Below are positions 49,666-59,085 of a DNA stretch of 64,000 nt, in pieces. The stretch covers positions 11,291 to 75,290 of the forward strand of contig CAVPEW010000007.1 of assembly GCA_963703565.1 (NCBI GenBank), read 5' to 3'. The notes under the pieces are model-generated. The model did no database searches. It had not been told where the DNA came from and saw nothing but the letters and a program-made list of their open reading frames with translations. Each line of letters opens with the position of its first letter. The first letter of the stretch is position 1. This DNA is from CAVPEW01 sp963703565. Its GTDB lineage: Bacteria > Actinomycetota > Acidimicrobiia > Acidimicrobiales > VFJN01. A program made the position numbers and the translations under genes.

Positions 49666-50861
49666 GAGCAGGGCTCCTCGGGCGCCTCGGGGATGCCGAG
49701 CTTGTTCTTGGTCGCTTGGTAGATCATGTCGGCGAGGCACTCGTGCCCGTCGGCGTTGGGGTTGATCCCCATGCCGGTGGTCTGCTGCAGAGCCAGCAGC
49801 AGCACCCCGTTCACCGCCGGGGTGAGGTACAGGAACGGCGGCAGGAACCCACCGACGCCGTCGGAGGCGATCCAGGTGTCGCCCCCGTCGGAGCACCCGA
49901 AGTCCTCGTCGGTGTTGTGGTTGTCGACCGTGTTGGTGGGGTGGTACACGCTGGTCTGGATCTTGACCGTCATCTCGGTGCAGTGATCCTTGAACTCGTC
50001 GTAGGGGTTGATGAAGAAGTACCGGCCCTGGCTGGCGGTGCGGAACGGCTTGACGACCCCCTCGATGGTCCGGTTGAGCTTGCGAACCACCTGGTCGAGG
50101 GTGACCAGCGCCGGCGGGAGCTGGATCCAGCGGGCGGTGCAGGTGGGGATCGTGTCCACCAGGTCGGCGCAGAAGCCGGGGATGTCGGTGGCCACGTCGG
50201 TGGCGGAGGGATAGGGGTTGAAGTAGCCCAGCACCGCCACGACCAGCTGCGGGTTGCCGTCCATCTGGACCCGGTAGCCGTTGAGGATGTTGGCGAGCTC
50301 GTCGCGAAGCTGGTCGAAGGCCGGCTGGGCGTTGAGCACCGCCAGCGCGCACACGTTCGCGGCGAGGAACTCGTGGTTCTTGATCAGGGTCAGGCAGGTG
50401 GAGACGTGCTCGACGATCACCGAGTTCTGCCGGCCCACCTCGAGGGTGATCAGCCTGGGGCGCAGGTCGTTGGCCAGGCCTCGCTGGGTCTGGCCGTTCG
50501 CGTCGACCCGGTCGACGTAGTCGCCTGTGCTGGTCGGGTCGACCGAGGTGTTGTTGAGGCACCAGGGACCGTTGGAGGGCGACGCCCGCAGCTTCTCGAG
50601 GAGCTTGTTGGAGTAGCGATCGGTGTCTGAGGCGTCGGTGCCGGCGACCACGCCGTCGCCGCCGGCGACGTAGCGCAGAGCGCAGTCGCTCTCGGGCGAG
50701 GGGTCCGGTGCCGGCGGGCCGCCCTCGCTGGCCACCAGCGACGTGGCGCCGTCAGCGGTGGGGTCGTCGTCTCCCGAGCGGGACAGGGCCACGCCGGCCA
50801 CCAGCACCGCGACCGCTGCGACGATTGCCAGGGCCCGCTTGGTTCGTTGCGTCGACCGCAT
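49662..50861 (-). CDS. SGNH-hydrolase-like exported protein with degenerate catalytic residues
   Basis: A 399-residue protein with an N-terminal membrane/signal helix (10-28) and an SGNH-like fold. Block I reads VAGGDGVVAGTD, so the catalytic Ser is Gly70; block III reads LEVGRQN (Asn kept); block V reads GINPNADGH where active enzymes have DxxHPNAAGH, so the His is Asn. Ten or so Cys suggest disulfides. It is probably a binding protein rather than an esterase. It lies between two giant repeat protein genes in one operon and its stop overlaps the RCC1 gene. Confidence 0.75.
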   Translation of the reverse strand: MRSTQRTKRALAIVAAVAVLVAGVALSRSGDDDPTADGATSLVASEGGPPAPDPSPESDCALRYVAGGDGVVAGTDASDTDRYSNKLLEKLRASPSNGPWCLNNTSVDPTSTGDYVDRVDANGQTQRGLANDLRPRLITLEVGRQNSVIVEHVSTCLTLIKNHEFLAANVCALAVLNAQPAFDQLRDELANILNGYRVQMDGNPQLVVAVLGYFNPYPSATDVATDIPGFCADLVDTIPTCTARWIQLPPALVTLDQVVRKLNRTIEGVVKPFRTASQGRYFFINPYDEFKDHCTEMTVKIQTSVYHPTNTVDNHNTDEDFGCSDGGDTWIASDGVGGFLPPFLYLTPAVNGVLLLALQQTTGMGINPNADGHECLADMIYQATKNKLGIPEAPEEPCS

Positions 50862-50927
50862 GCCGCTCCCTTCGCGTCGGGTCGTCTGGACCGGGACGGG
50901 AGCCCCGCCCCGGTCCGAACGAGTGGG

Positions 50928-53900
50928 TCAGGCGGTGCCGCTGTCGGTGTTGTTGGCCGGGTTCGACTCCACGACCGTGTCGGCCGGGTCGATCACGGCG
51001 TTGCCGTTCACCGTGCCCTCGGCCGTCTTGTAGACGTGCACGTCGAGTGCAGCCGTGCCGCCGGCGGCGAACTGACTGGTGGTGCAGGTCACCTTGTTGA
51101 CCGGGTTCTCGTTGGTGGTGCACGACCAGCCCGCCGGGGCGGACACGTCGAGGATGATCATCCCCACCGCCACGTTGAACTCGAAGGTGACGGGGCCGGC
51201 GGCCTCGCTGCCGGTGTTGCTGGCGGTCACCGTCCAGTGGCCGTCGGTGCCTGTCCCGATCGAGACGTCGGGCACGTCGATGGCCAGGTCGACCTTGGAC
51301 GTCACCGTCGTGTCGGCCGAGGCGGTGTTGTTGACCTCGCTGGCCTCGGCGATGGCGTTGAACGGGTCGACGAAGGCCTGGTTGCGGATGGGCTGACCCG
51401 GCGCGTGGATCTGCGGCGCCCGCACCCGGATGGTGATCGTGCGCTGCGTGTCGGGATCGGTGGCGGGCAGGTAGCCGCCGGTGCAGTCGACCACGCCGCC
51501 CGCCTGGGTGCAGGTGAAGTTGCCGTCGCCGGAGGCGGACACGAAGGTCACCCCGGTGGGCAGCGGGTCGCGCACGGCGACGTTGAAGGCGTCGTCGGAC
51601 CCGGTGTTGGTCACCTTGAGCGTGTAGTCGAAGGCGGCGCCGGGGGACACGTCCACCGGGGCCTGCTTGGTCAGCGACAGCTCGACGAAGCCGCCACCCC
51701 CTCCCAGGGCCACCTGGGTGAACTCCTCCGCCGCGTTGTCGGACTCGTCACCTTCGGGGATGGCGTTCGCGGGGTCGACGAGCACGTCGAGACGGGCCTG
51801 ACCCGGCTGGGCGGGAGCGAACACGGTGATGGCGACCTGCCGCGCAGCTGCCGCGTTGATCCGCGCCCCCGAGCAGTCGACGACCCCGCCGGCCTCGCTG
51901 CAGGAGAAGGATCCGGCGTCGACGGCGTTGTCCTGAGCCGAGCGGAAGATCGACCCGGCCGGCAACGTCGCGCGGAACGACACGCCGAAGGCGTCGGCTG
52001 CGCCGTTGTTCTCCACGGCCACCGTGTAGATCAGGGTCCCCGAGGGGGCGACCGGATCGAAGTTGTCGGTGATGTCGACGACGCGCAGGTTGTTGTAGAT
52101 GCCGCTGGGCGAGCCGGCCACGACCTGCACGGACTTGTCGGTGACGTTGTTGGCCTCATCGGCCTCGCCGATGGCGTTGGCGGGATCGACCGTGGCTGTG
52201 AGGGTCGCTGTCCCCGGTGTGGGAGGAGCGAACGTCGAGATGCGGATCTGGCGGGTGCCGCTCGCAGAGGTGACAGTCCCGCCGGTGCAGGTGACCAGCG
52301 TGCCGGCCGCCGAGCAGGTGAACGAGCCCAGGCCCGGTGACAGGTCCTCGGCGATGCGGTAGATCGCGCCGGCGGGCAACGCCGCCTGCACCGTGACGTT
52401 GAACGCGTCGGCGCTGCCCGTGTTGAGCACGGTCAGCGTGTAGTCGAGCGTCCCGCTGGTCGCGACCGGGTCGAAGTTGACCGCGATCTGCGGGATCGAC
52501 AGCTCCTTGTACGCCCCGTTGGGCGAGCCGTTCTCCACCACGGTGTCCTCGAAGGCGACGTTGTTGGACTCGTCGATCTCGGCGATCGCGTTGTCGGGGT
52601 CGACGCGTACCTCGTTGTGGATGGTGCCGGGCTCATCGGGGGCGAACACGTCGATGGTGATGGTGGCGATGTCTACGGGCTGGGTCAGCGAGCCCGAGTA
52701 GGTGCCCCGGACGATCCCACCGGTGCAAGCGACGACCCCGCTCGAGAAGGAGCAGGTGAAGTTGTGGTCGCCGCTGGCGCTGCGGAACTGCGTGCCCGCC
52801 GGCAACGGGTCGCGCACCACGATCGCGGAGGCGTCCTGGGTCCCCAGGTTCGGCACGGTGATCGTGTAGCGCAGCGTTCCGTTGCGAGCGACGGGGTCGA
52901 AGTCGTCGACCTTGGCGATGGTCAGGTCGACGCCGGTCGCCACGTCGGTGTTCGTGGTGAAGGTGTTGTTGGTCTCGTCGGCCTCGGCGATCTGGTTGAA
53001 CGGGTCGACGGTGACGGTGCTGGTGATCGCGCCCGCCACCTGGGGTGCGATCAGCTCCAGAACGATCGTCTCGGTAGTCCCTCCAGGCGCGCCGCCATTG
53101 ATCGCGCCCTCGACGAGGGGGATCACGCACTGCACGACCCCGCCGGTGGCAGGAGGCACGGCGGGCGTGCAGGTGGTGCCGGCGACGCTCGCGTCGAAGC
53201 CGTCGAGGAGCACGCCGGCGGGCAGCGGTTCGCGCACCACCACGTTGGATGCGTCGCGCAGGCCGCTGTTGCCGACCGTGATGGTGTAGTCGAACCGGTC
53301 GGCGGCGCGCACCGGCGCAGGGACGACCGGGAAGGTGCGGTGCTGGGTGACGGTGAGGTCGACCCCGGGTCGCACCACGGTGACACCCGTCGCGGTGGAC
53401 GTGACGCCCTTGTTGCGGATGTTGCCGTTCACCGTCGCGGTGTTGATGATGAACGACCCGGCTGGGGCTATGACCTGGCCGGTGACGGTCACGGTGAAAG
53501 AGCCGCCGCCGGCTAGGCGGGTCGTGTCGCAGCGCACCTGGGGTGCCGCGACCGAGCAGGTGACTCCTGGGCTCGACGGCGCGGCGGTCACGTTCACGGC
53601 CACGCTGGCGGCGTCGAGACCCTGGGTGCCGTCGGTGAGGGTCACGTAGTCGGCCCTCGAGCCGGAGGTGTTGGTCACGGTGAGCGTGTAGGTGGCCAGC
53701 TCGTACTGGACGACCTCGTTCGGCGCGTCCTTGGCGACCACCAGGGCGTTGGAGGGCAGCGAGGACGTGTAGGAGGTGCTGGCCTGGGCCGAGTTGTTCA
53801 AGTCGTTGGACTCTGCCACGGCGTTGGTCGGGTCGACCTGGGCCCGCAGCACGGCAGTACCGGTGGCAGCCGGGGCCCGCAGGTACAGGCTGAGAGCGGC

Positions 53901-54695
53901 GTTCGCGCCGGCGTTGACTGCGCCTCCGGTGCAGGTGAGCAGCGTGGTCCCGTCACCGGGATCGCTGGTCGAGCAGGTGAACAGGCTCGTGGCGCTCCAG
54001 GTGAGCAGCTCGGTGCCCGCGGCCGCCGTGGCGGTCACCACCACGTCGCTGGCGTTGGCGGCACCGGTGTTGTCGACCGTGATGGTCGCGCCGTAGTCGG
54101 CGCCGGTGAGCACCGTGGAGGGGGCTGCGATCGACGCCGACAGGTCGGCGAGGGGACCGCTTCCACCGGTGACCTGGACCGAGGTGGTAGCGCTGGCGCT
54201 GACCGTCTGGGCCGACTTGGTGGCAGTGGTGGTGGCGGTGTTGTTGAGCACCGAGCCGGCGGCCGCGGTGACCCGGCCGCGCACCGTGACGGTGGCGACC
54301 TGGAAGCCGGCCATCGTTCCGTGCTCGCAGCGAACGAGGTAACCAGCGCTGTTGGCGCTCTGGGTGCACGAACCCACGTTGCTCGTCAGCACGAGCTGGT
54401 TGGTGCCGCCGACGTCGATGCCGCCTAGCCCGTTGATCTGGTCGGTCGTGACGACCTGGTCGATGGCGGCGCCGCCGTTGTTGGCGACTGTGATCGTGTA
54501 GGTCAGCTCGGTCCCTGAAGGCACGGGGTTCGGGCTGGCGGCGGCCTGCACCACGAGCGGGTTGGAGACCTTGGGCGCGCTCGACGCCACCGCGGGGAGC
54601 AGGCCCACCACCAACGCAGTCGCTACGAGAGCCAAGGCCGCCCGCGACCTGGTGAAACCACGCCGAATGCCCATCTCGATGCCCACCCTTCGCAT
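50928..54695 (-). CDS. Secreted DUF11/CARDB repeat protein
   Basis: A 1,255-residue protein with a signal sequence (about 15-40, ending AVASSA) and nine tandem Ig-like DUF11/CARDB repeats of the form GTLxYTxTVxNxGxxDAxNVxVxxPLPAG, then an N-terminal-like final repeat. Pairs of Cys recur in several repeats (FTCSxAGGVVDCTG). The last residues (NPANNTDSGTA) carry no anchor. ATG 54695 is the first start; ATG 54674 is an alternative. It is the first gene of the three-gene surface cluster and probably forms an extended stalk. Confidence 0.88.
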   Translation of the reverse strand: MRRVGIEMGIRRGFTRSRAALALVATALVVGLLPAVASSAPKVSNPLVVQAAASPNPVPSGTELTYTITVANNGGAAIDQVVTTDQINGLGGIDVGGTNQLVLTSNVGSCTQSANSAGYLVRCEHGTMAGFQVATVTVRGRVTAAAGSVLNNTATTTATKSAQTVSASATTSVQVTGGSGPLADLSASIAAPSTVLTGADYGATITVDNTGAANASDVVVTATAAAGTELLTWSATSLFTCSTSDPGDGTTLLTCTGGAVNAGANAALSLYLRAPAATGTAVLRAQVDPTNAVAESNDLNNSAQASTSYTSSLPSNALVVAKDAPNEVVQYELATYTLTVTNTSGSRADYVTLTDGTQGLDAASVAVNVTAAPSSPGVTCSVAAPQVRCDTTRLAGGGSFTVTVTGQVIAPAGSFIINTATVNGNIRNKGVTSTATGVTVVRPGVDLTVTQHRTFPVVPAPVRAADRFDYTITVGNSGLRDASNVVVREPLPAGVLLDGFDASVAGTTCTPAVPPATGGVVQCVIPLVEGAINGGAPGGTTETIVLELIAPQVAGAITSTVTVDPFNQIAEADETNNTFTTNTDVATGVDLTIAKVDDFDPVARNGTLRYTITVPNLGTQDASAIVVRDPLPAGTQFRSASGDHNFTCSFSSGVVACTGGIVRGTYSGSLTQPVDIATITIDVFAPDEPGTIHNEVRVDPDNAIAEIDESNNVAFEDTVVENGSPNGAYKELSIPQIAVNFDPVATSGTLDYTLTVLNTGSADAFNVTVQAALPAGAIYRIAEDLSPGLGSFTCSAAGTLVTCTGGTVTSASGTRQIRISTFAPPTPGTATLTATVDPANAIGEADEANNVTDKSVQVVAGSPSGIYNNLRVVDITDNFDPVAPSGTLIYTVAVENNGAADAFGVSFRATLPAGSIFRSAQDNAVDAGSFSCSEAGGVVDCSGARINAAAARQVAITVFAPAQPGQARLDVLVDPANAIPEGDESDNAAEEFTQVALGGGGGFVELSLTKQAPVDVSPGAAFDYTLKVTNTGSDDAFNVAVRDPLPTGVTFVSASGDGNFTCTQAGGVVDCTGGYLPATDPDTQRTITIRVRAPQIHAPGQPIRNQAFVDPFNAIAEASEVNNTASADTTVTSKVDLAIDVPDVSIGTGTDGHWTVTASNTGSEAAGPVTFEFNVAVGMIILDVSAPAGWSCTTNENPVNKVTCTTSQFAAGGTAALDVHVYKTAEGTVNGNAVIDPADTVVESNPANNTDSGTA

Positions 54696-54829
54696 GGCAG
54701 CCTGAACTGCTGCGCGCCCGATTTGGGCAGGATCCTTGCACCCGGGTCCTTCCAGCGCAACAGATCCGTCACGAACGTGCCCTTCGCCGGTCGGGTTGCG
54801 GTCTGGCGACAGCGGGTCGTGCGAGGATC

Positions 54830-55522
54830 GTGCCGGTGTCCGGACCCGAGATGGCGACCCGCATCGTCGTGGCGATCGCGCTCGGCGCCGTGGTCGGCGT
54901 CGAGCGTGAGGCGTCCGCCCAGCCGGCAGGGCTGCGCACCCACATCACCGTGGCCGCCGGCGCCGCTCTGTTCGGGGTGATCTCGACCCATGGCTTCGAC
55001 GAGTTCGTCGCCGAGCGGGCCGGGACCAACGTGCAGATCGACGTCACCCGGGTTGCATCCCAGGTCGTGGTCGGCGTCGGCTTCCTCGGCGCCGGGCTCA
55101 TCTTCCACCGGGGCGGCACCGTCCACAACCTCACCACGGCAGCCAGCGTGTGGGTCGTGGCGGCCATCGGCCTGGCGGCGGGGGTCGGCTACTTCGGGCC
55201 CGCGGTGGCCACCACCGTGGCGTTGACCGCCAGCCTGGTCGCCCTTCGGCCCGCTCGCGACTGGGTGAGAAGGCGCTTCTCCGGCCAGGAGGCCCACCTG
55301 GAGATGCTCCTGGCACCTGGTAGCGACCATCGGGCCGTGGTCGCGGTCCTGCGGTCGCTGCCCGACCTCGAGGTCAGGCAGGTGGCGCTGGGCAAGCTGG
55401 ACGGGGCGACGGCCCTGACAGCGGACGTGGTCGCCCGACCCGGAGCCGACATGGGCGAGAGCCTCGCTCCCCTGGTGGAGCTGCCGGCGATTCGGAGCCT
55501 CTCGCACAAGGCGGGCTCGTAG
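54830..55522 (+). CDS. MgtC/SapB family membrane protein
   Basis: A 230-residue protein with about five membrane helices, the family motif GAVVGVEREASAQPAGLRTH and GVGFLGAGLIFHRGGTVHNL, and a C-terminal ACT-like domain (150-230). MgtC-type proteins influence Mg2+ or ATPase homeostasis. Starts at GTG 54830; ATG 54851 is an alternative. It is divergent from the surface-protein operon with 134 bases between. Confidence 0.9.
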   Translation: MPVSGPEMATRIVVAIALGAVVGVEREASAQPAGLRTHITVAAGAALFGVISTHGFDEFVAERAGTNVQIDVTRVASQVVVGVGFLGAGLIFHRGGTVHNLTTAASVWVVAAIGLAAGVGYFGPAVATTVALTASLVALRPARDWVRRRFSGQEAHLEMLLAPGSDHRAVVAVLRSLPDLEVRQVALGKLDGATALTADVVARPGADMGESLAPLVELPAIRSLSHKAGS

Positions 55523-55525
55523 CCT
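55520..55525 (+). promoter_or_regulatory. -10 box of queF overlapping the upstream stop codon
   Basis: TAGCCT begins with the TAG stop of the MgtC-like gene and ends eight bases before the queF ATG. Confidence 0.4.
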
Positions 55526-55533
55526 CGCGGCCC

Positions 55534-55923
55534 ATGGCCGACGAACAGCCAGGCGTGCTGGGCCGCCCCGTGCGAGGGCCGCTGGATCACGTGCAGACCT
55601 TCCCCGCCCCCCCGGGTTGCACCCGGGTCCGGTTCTCGACCCAGGAGGTCGCCTCTGTCTGCCCGGTCACCGGGCAGCCCGACCTGTCCAGCGTCACCAT
55701 CGACTACCTGCCCGAGGCCCTCTGCGTGGAGTCCAAGTCGCTCAAGCTGTACCTGTGGTCCTTCCGCGATCGGCCGGTGTTCGCCGAGGCGCTCGCCGCC
55801 GAGATCGCCGCCGAGATAGACCGCGCCACGGGGGCGGCGGGCGTACGGGTCGTGGTCACCCAGAACGTTCGGGGAGGCATCGTGACCGAGTGCACCGCCG
55901 AGCGGGGCCGGCGGGACCCGTGA
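55534..55923 (+). CDS. queF: NADPH-dependent preQ0 reductase, short form
   Basis: A 129-residue unimodular QueF. The catalytic Cys is C43 in SVCPVTGQPD and the Asp is D50; the NADPH/substrate motif ESKSLKLYLWSFRD is present, as is the C-terminal RGGI. It reduces preQ0 to preQ1 for queuosine. No other queuosine gene is in the window. Its stop overlaps the GTG of the next gene. Confidence 0.92.
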   Translation: MADEQPGVLGRPVRGPLDHVQTFPAPPGCTRVRFSTQEVASVCPVTGQPDLSSVTIDYLPEALCVESKSLKLYLWSFRDRPVFAEALAAEIAAEIDRATGAAGVRVVVTQNVRGGIVTECTAERGRRDP

Positions 55924-57296
55924 GCGACACCTCCCCGCCGGCCCGCCTGGTGGGCGACGGCGAGACGGTCCCCTGCGTGGACGGCAAGGCTCGGCCCTAC
56001 CGCAACTTCGATGCCGCGGCGTCCACCTCGGCGCTGCCCGCGGTGGCCGAGGCCGTGGCGGCGTTCCTACCCGAGTACGCCAGCGTGCACAGGGGCGCGG
56101 GCTACCGGTCGCGGCGCTCGACCGCTGCCTACGAGTCCGCGCGCGACCGCGTGCTGGCCTTCGCCGCGCGCGACCCAGGGCGCGACGTGGCGATCATCGT
56201 GCGCAACACCACCGAGGCCATCAACCACCTGGCCTACCGGCTCAACCTCGGCGCCGACGCCGTCGTGGTCACCACGGTGGTCGAGCACCACGCCAACCTC
56301 CTTCCCTGGGGCCGTGTGGCCCGTCGCCGCTACGTGGAGTGCGGGCGCGAGGGGACCTTCGAGCCCGCTGCGGTCGCAGCCGCGCTCGATGAGCTGCCCC
56401 GACCGGCGCTGCTGACGGTCACCGGCGCGTCGAACGTCACGGGTTGGTGCCCGGACCTCGACGCCCTCGTGACCCTCGCGCACGAACGGGGGGTCCCGGT
56501 GCTGGTCGACGCCGCGCAGCTCGCCCCGCACAGGCCGTTGCCCGCCGAGGCCGACTACGTCGCCTTCAGCGGCCACAAGATGTACGCCCCCTTCGGGGCC
56601 GGCGCGCTCATCGGTCCCCGCAAGACCTTCGCCGAAGGCGACCCGTTCCTGGCGGGAGGCGGCGCGGTCGACCTGGTCGACCTCGACGAGGTCGTCTGGA
56701 CCGAGCCCCCCGATCGCGAGGAGGCCGGGTCGCCCAACGTGGTGGGGGCCGTCGCTCTGGGCGCGGCGATCGACGAGCTCGGCCGCCTGGGCCTCGATGC
56801 GGTGGGACGCCACGACCGGGCGTTGTCGGCGCGGCTGCACGAGGGTCTGGCCTCGGTGCCGGCTGTGAGGATCCTGGGCCCGGGCGACTCCGGCCTGCCC
56901 GTGGTCACCTTCACAGTGAGCGGGGCTCCCCACGCGCTGGTCGCGGCCAGGCTCAGCGCCGAGCACGGCGTCGGCGTGCGCCACGGCTGCTTCTGCGCCC
57001 ACCCGTACCTGCTGCGGCTCCTGGACCTCGACGCGGCCGAGGTAGCCAGCTACCGACGGGCCGTGCTCGAAGGCGACCGGCGCGCGGTGCCCGGCGCAGT
57101 TCGCGCCAGCGCCGGCCTGTCCACCAGCGCCGACGACGTCGACGCTCTCGTCGCCGGGGTGGCGGCGGTGGCCTCGACCGACGCTCCCGTCCCCTACGAC
57201 CAGGACCCGGTGACAGGCGACTGGTGGCCGCGCAGCGAAGCGCTCGGGTGGACGGCGACGGACCGAGGCCATTCGATGCCCTGCGGGCGCGGCTGA
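55920..57296 (+). CDS. SufS-like class V aminotransferase/cysteine desulfurase
   Basis: A 458-residue PLP enzyme: EHHANLLPW (cofactor-stacking His at 123-124), K220 in SGHKMYAPFG and the Cys pair in VRHGCFCAHPYL (C357, C359). The C-terminal loop differs from classical SufS (RTGHHCAQP), so the donor could be another thiol or the reaction another lyase. The GTG at 55920 overlaps the queF stop (GTGA). It has about 45 residues more than typical SufS at the C-terminus. Confidence 0.85.
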   Translation: MSDTSPPARLVGDGETVPCVDGKARPYRNFDAAASTSALPAVAEAVAAFLPEYASVHRGAGYRSRRSTAAYESARDRVLAFAARDPGRDVAIIVRNTTEAINHLAYRLNLGADAVVVTTVVEHHANLLPWGRVARRRYVECGREGTFEPAAVAAALDELPRPALLTVTGASNVTGWCPDLDALVTLAHERGVPVLVDAAQLAPHRPLPAEADYVAFSGHKMYAPFGAGALIGPRKTFAEGDPFLAGGGAVDLVDLDEVVWTEPPDREEAGSPNVVGAVALGAAIDELGRLGLDAVGRHDRALSARLHEGLASVPAVRILGPGDSGLPVVTFTVSGAPHALVAARLSAEHGVGVRHGCFCAHPYLLRLLDLDAAEVASYRRAVLEGDRRAVPGAVRASAGLSTSADDVDALVAGVAAVASTDAPVPYDQDPVTGDWWPRSEALGWTATDRGHSMPCGRG

Positions 57297-57337
57297 CCTG
57301 CCGCCGCGGAGCACGGCAGAGCCTGCTATCGGCACGC

Positions 57338-57354
57338 GGCCGGTACGCCCGGCC
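57338..57354. terminator. Short hairpin between convergent genes
   Basis: GGCCGG and CCGGCC form a 6-bp stem with a 5-base loop between the SufS-like gene and the ferritin-like gene. Confidence 0.5.
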
Positions 57355-57366
57355 ACCGCGCTACTG

Positions 57367-58233
57367 CTAGCGGGCGAAGTCCTTCACTACCGGCCCGGCA
57401 CTGCGGACCTCTTCGATGTCGGCGTCGGTGAAGCCGGCGAGCTTGCGGAACTCGATGGCGAGGGGCAGGAACTCCTCGTTGGTGCGCGAGTCGTACGCGC
57501 CGCGCAGGCCGCCGAAGCTGAAGGCCCGGTCGACCTTGCGCTGGAAGTCGACCACCTTCTTGCGTCGGGCCGGGTCGCCCTCGGTGAGCGCCTTGGACCA
57601 CACCTGGCCGAAGCGGACGTGGGTCACCTCGTCGGCGGCCACGTAGTCGACGCTGCGCCAGATCGTCTCGTCGTCGGCCTGGCGGCCGAAGCGGATCGTG
57701 TCGTTGAACACGTCCAACGCCAGGCCCTCCAGGCAGCGGTTCACGCCGACCACCCGCTCGGCGGGATCGTTGGAGCAGGAGAACTCGAACAGCAGGAGGT
57801 TCTCGCTGAACTCGCCGATCTCGCAGTCGACGTGGTCGAGCAGCGCGCCGTAGATCTCCACGTGGCGGGTCTCGTCCCAGCACTGGCGGGCCATGTCGAG
57901 CTGGAACTTCCAGGGAAGCTCGTCGTCGTCGGTGAAGTCCCAGCAGCTTCGGCCGGCCCCCTCGAGCGCCTGCATCTCGCCCATGAAGATGCCGTGCATC
58001 GAGGCCTTGATCTGCAGTGGGGCCAGGTCGTCGGTGGGTCGGATCTGCCTCCCGATCGTGAGGCCGCCGTCCTTCATAGCCTCTTTCATCTCGGGGTTGG
58101 TCTGCAGAGCCTCGAAGGTCTGCTCGATCTGCTCGAGCGTGACCTCCTCGGCCATGAGGAAGTCCACCGGGATCTCGGTCCTGGTGAACCTCTCGTCGCG
58201 AGCCAACTCGTCGGTGCCCATGAATCGCTTCAT
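57367..58233 (-). CDS. Ferritin-like diiron protein
   Basis: A 288-residue four-helix protein with two ExxH-type ligand sets: GEMQALEGAG and WDETRHVEIY, then NRCLEGLALD and ADEVTHVRFGQ. This pattern marks diiron oxygenases/oxidases of the ferritin-like superfamily. The ATG at 58233 follows GGGGG. It may hydroxylate a small molecule or protein; no partner is clear nearby. Confidence 0.82.
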   Translation of the reverse strand: MKRFMGTDELARDERFTRTEIPVDFLMAEEVTLEQIEQTFEALQTNPEMKEAMKDGGLTIGRQIRPTDDLAPLQIKASMHGIFMGEMQALEGAGRSCWDFTDDDELPWKFQLDMARQCWDETRHVEIYGALLDHVDCEIGEFSENLLLFEFSCSNDPAERVVGVNRCLEGLALDVFNDTIRFGRQADDETIWRSVDYVAADEVTHVRFGQVWSKALTEGDPARRKKVVDFQRKVDRAFSFGGLRGAYDSRTNEEFLPLAIEFRKLAGFTDADIEEVRSAGPVVKDFAR

Positions 58234-58267
58234 CGATCCCCCCTGGTTCGATGTCTCCACCCAGTCT

Positions 58268-58316
58268 GACACGTGTCGGCCAGACGCGCTCGTGAACCGG
58301 GCATCGGCCGTAGAGT
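58268..58316. promoter_or_regulatory. Palindrome and -10 box upstream of the dienelactone hydrolase gene
   Basis: GACACGTGTC (58268-58277) is a perfect 10-base palindrome in the 129-base divergent region. TAGAGT at 58311-58316 is a -10 candidate that would give a leader of about 40 bases with the GGGGGA site before the GTG at 58363. Confidence 0.45.
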
Positions 58317-58362
58317 CCGTCAGGGGACGACTCGACAGCACCGGCTGGGCCAGGGGGACGAC

Positions 58363-59085
58363 GTGATCGAACAGCGGATGGAGGTCCAGACCCCGGACGG
58401 GACGATGACGACGTTCGTGTTCCACCCCAGCCACGGCGGCCCGCACCCCGTCGTGCTGTACCTGATGGACGCCCCGAGCATCCGCCCGGCCCTCTCCGAC
58501 ATGGCGTCGCGCCTGGCCACCGCCGGCTACTACGTGATGCTCCCCTACCTGTTCTATCGGGGCGGCCCGTTCCGGGAGCTCGGCCAGAGCGACGAGGACA
58601 TGCACGCCCGGCAGGAGCTGATGGGCTCGGTGACCCCGACCAACATCGTCGGTGACGCCGAGGCGCTGCTGGCGGTGGCCGACGCCGATCCCGCCGCCGC
58701 CGGCGGCCCCGTCGGGGTGGTGGGCTTCTGCATGAGCGGGGGGCTGACCCTCGCCGTAGCGCGGGCGCGTCCCGACCGCGTTAGGGCGGCGGCGTCGATC
58801 CACGGCGCCTGGCTCGTGCGCGACACCGAGGACTCGCCACACGTGGGTCTGGACGCGATGCGGGCCGAGGCGTACTTCGCCTGGGTCGATCCCGACCCGA
58901 CAGCACCCGCGGAGACCGTCCCGGTCATGCGCGAGGCGCTCGACGCGGCCGGCGTGACCTACACGATCGACATGATCACCGACGCGGTGCACGGCTTCGC
59001 CCCCGCCGGGGAACGCTACGACCGCCGGGCCTCGGAGCTGCACTGGGAGCGCGTCCACTCCCTGCTGCGTCGCAACGTGGGCTGA
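58363..59085 (+). CDS. Dienelactone hydrolase family alpha/beta hydrolase
   Basis: A 240-residue protein with the nucleophile elbow GFCMSGG (Cys), an Asp in the acidic turn and the His in DAVHGFAP. Dienelactone hydrolases open lactones in aromatic degradation; many relatives act on other esters. The GTG at 58363 has CAGGGGGA six bases upstream; ATG 58378 is an alternative. Confidence 0.9.
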   Translation: MIEQRMEVQTPDGTMTTFVFHPSHGGPHPVVLYLMDAPSIRPALSDMASRLATAGYYVMLPYLFYRGGPFRELGQSDEDMHARQELMGSVTPTNIVGDAEALLAVADADPAAAGGPVGVVGFCMSGGLTLAVARARPDRVRAAASIHGAWLVRDTEDSPHVGLDAMRAEAYFAWVDPDPTAPAETVPVMREALDAAGVTYTIDMITDAVHGFAPAGERYDRRASELHWERVHSLLRRNVG

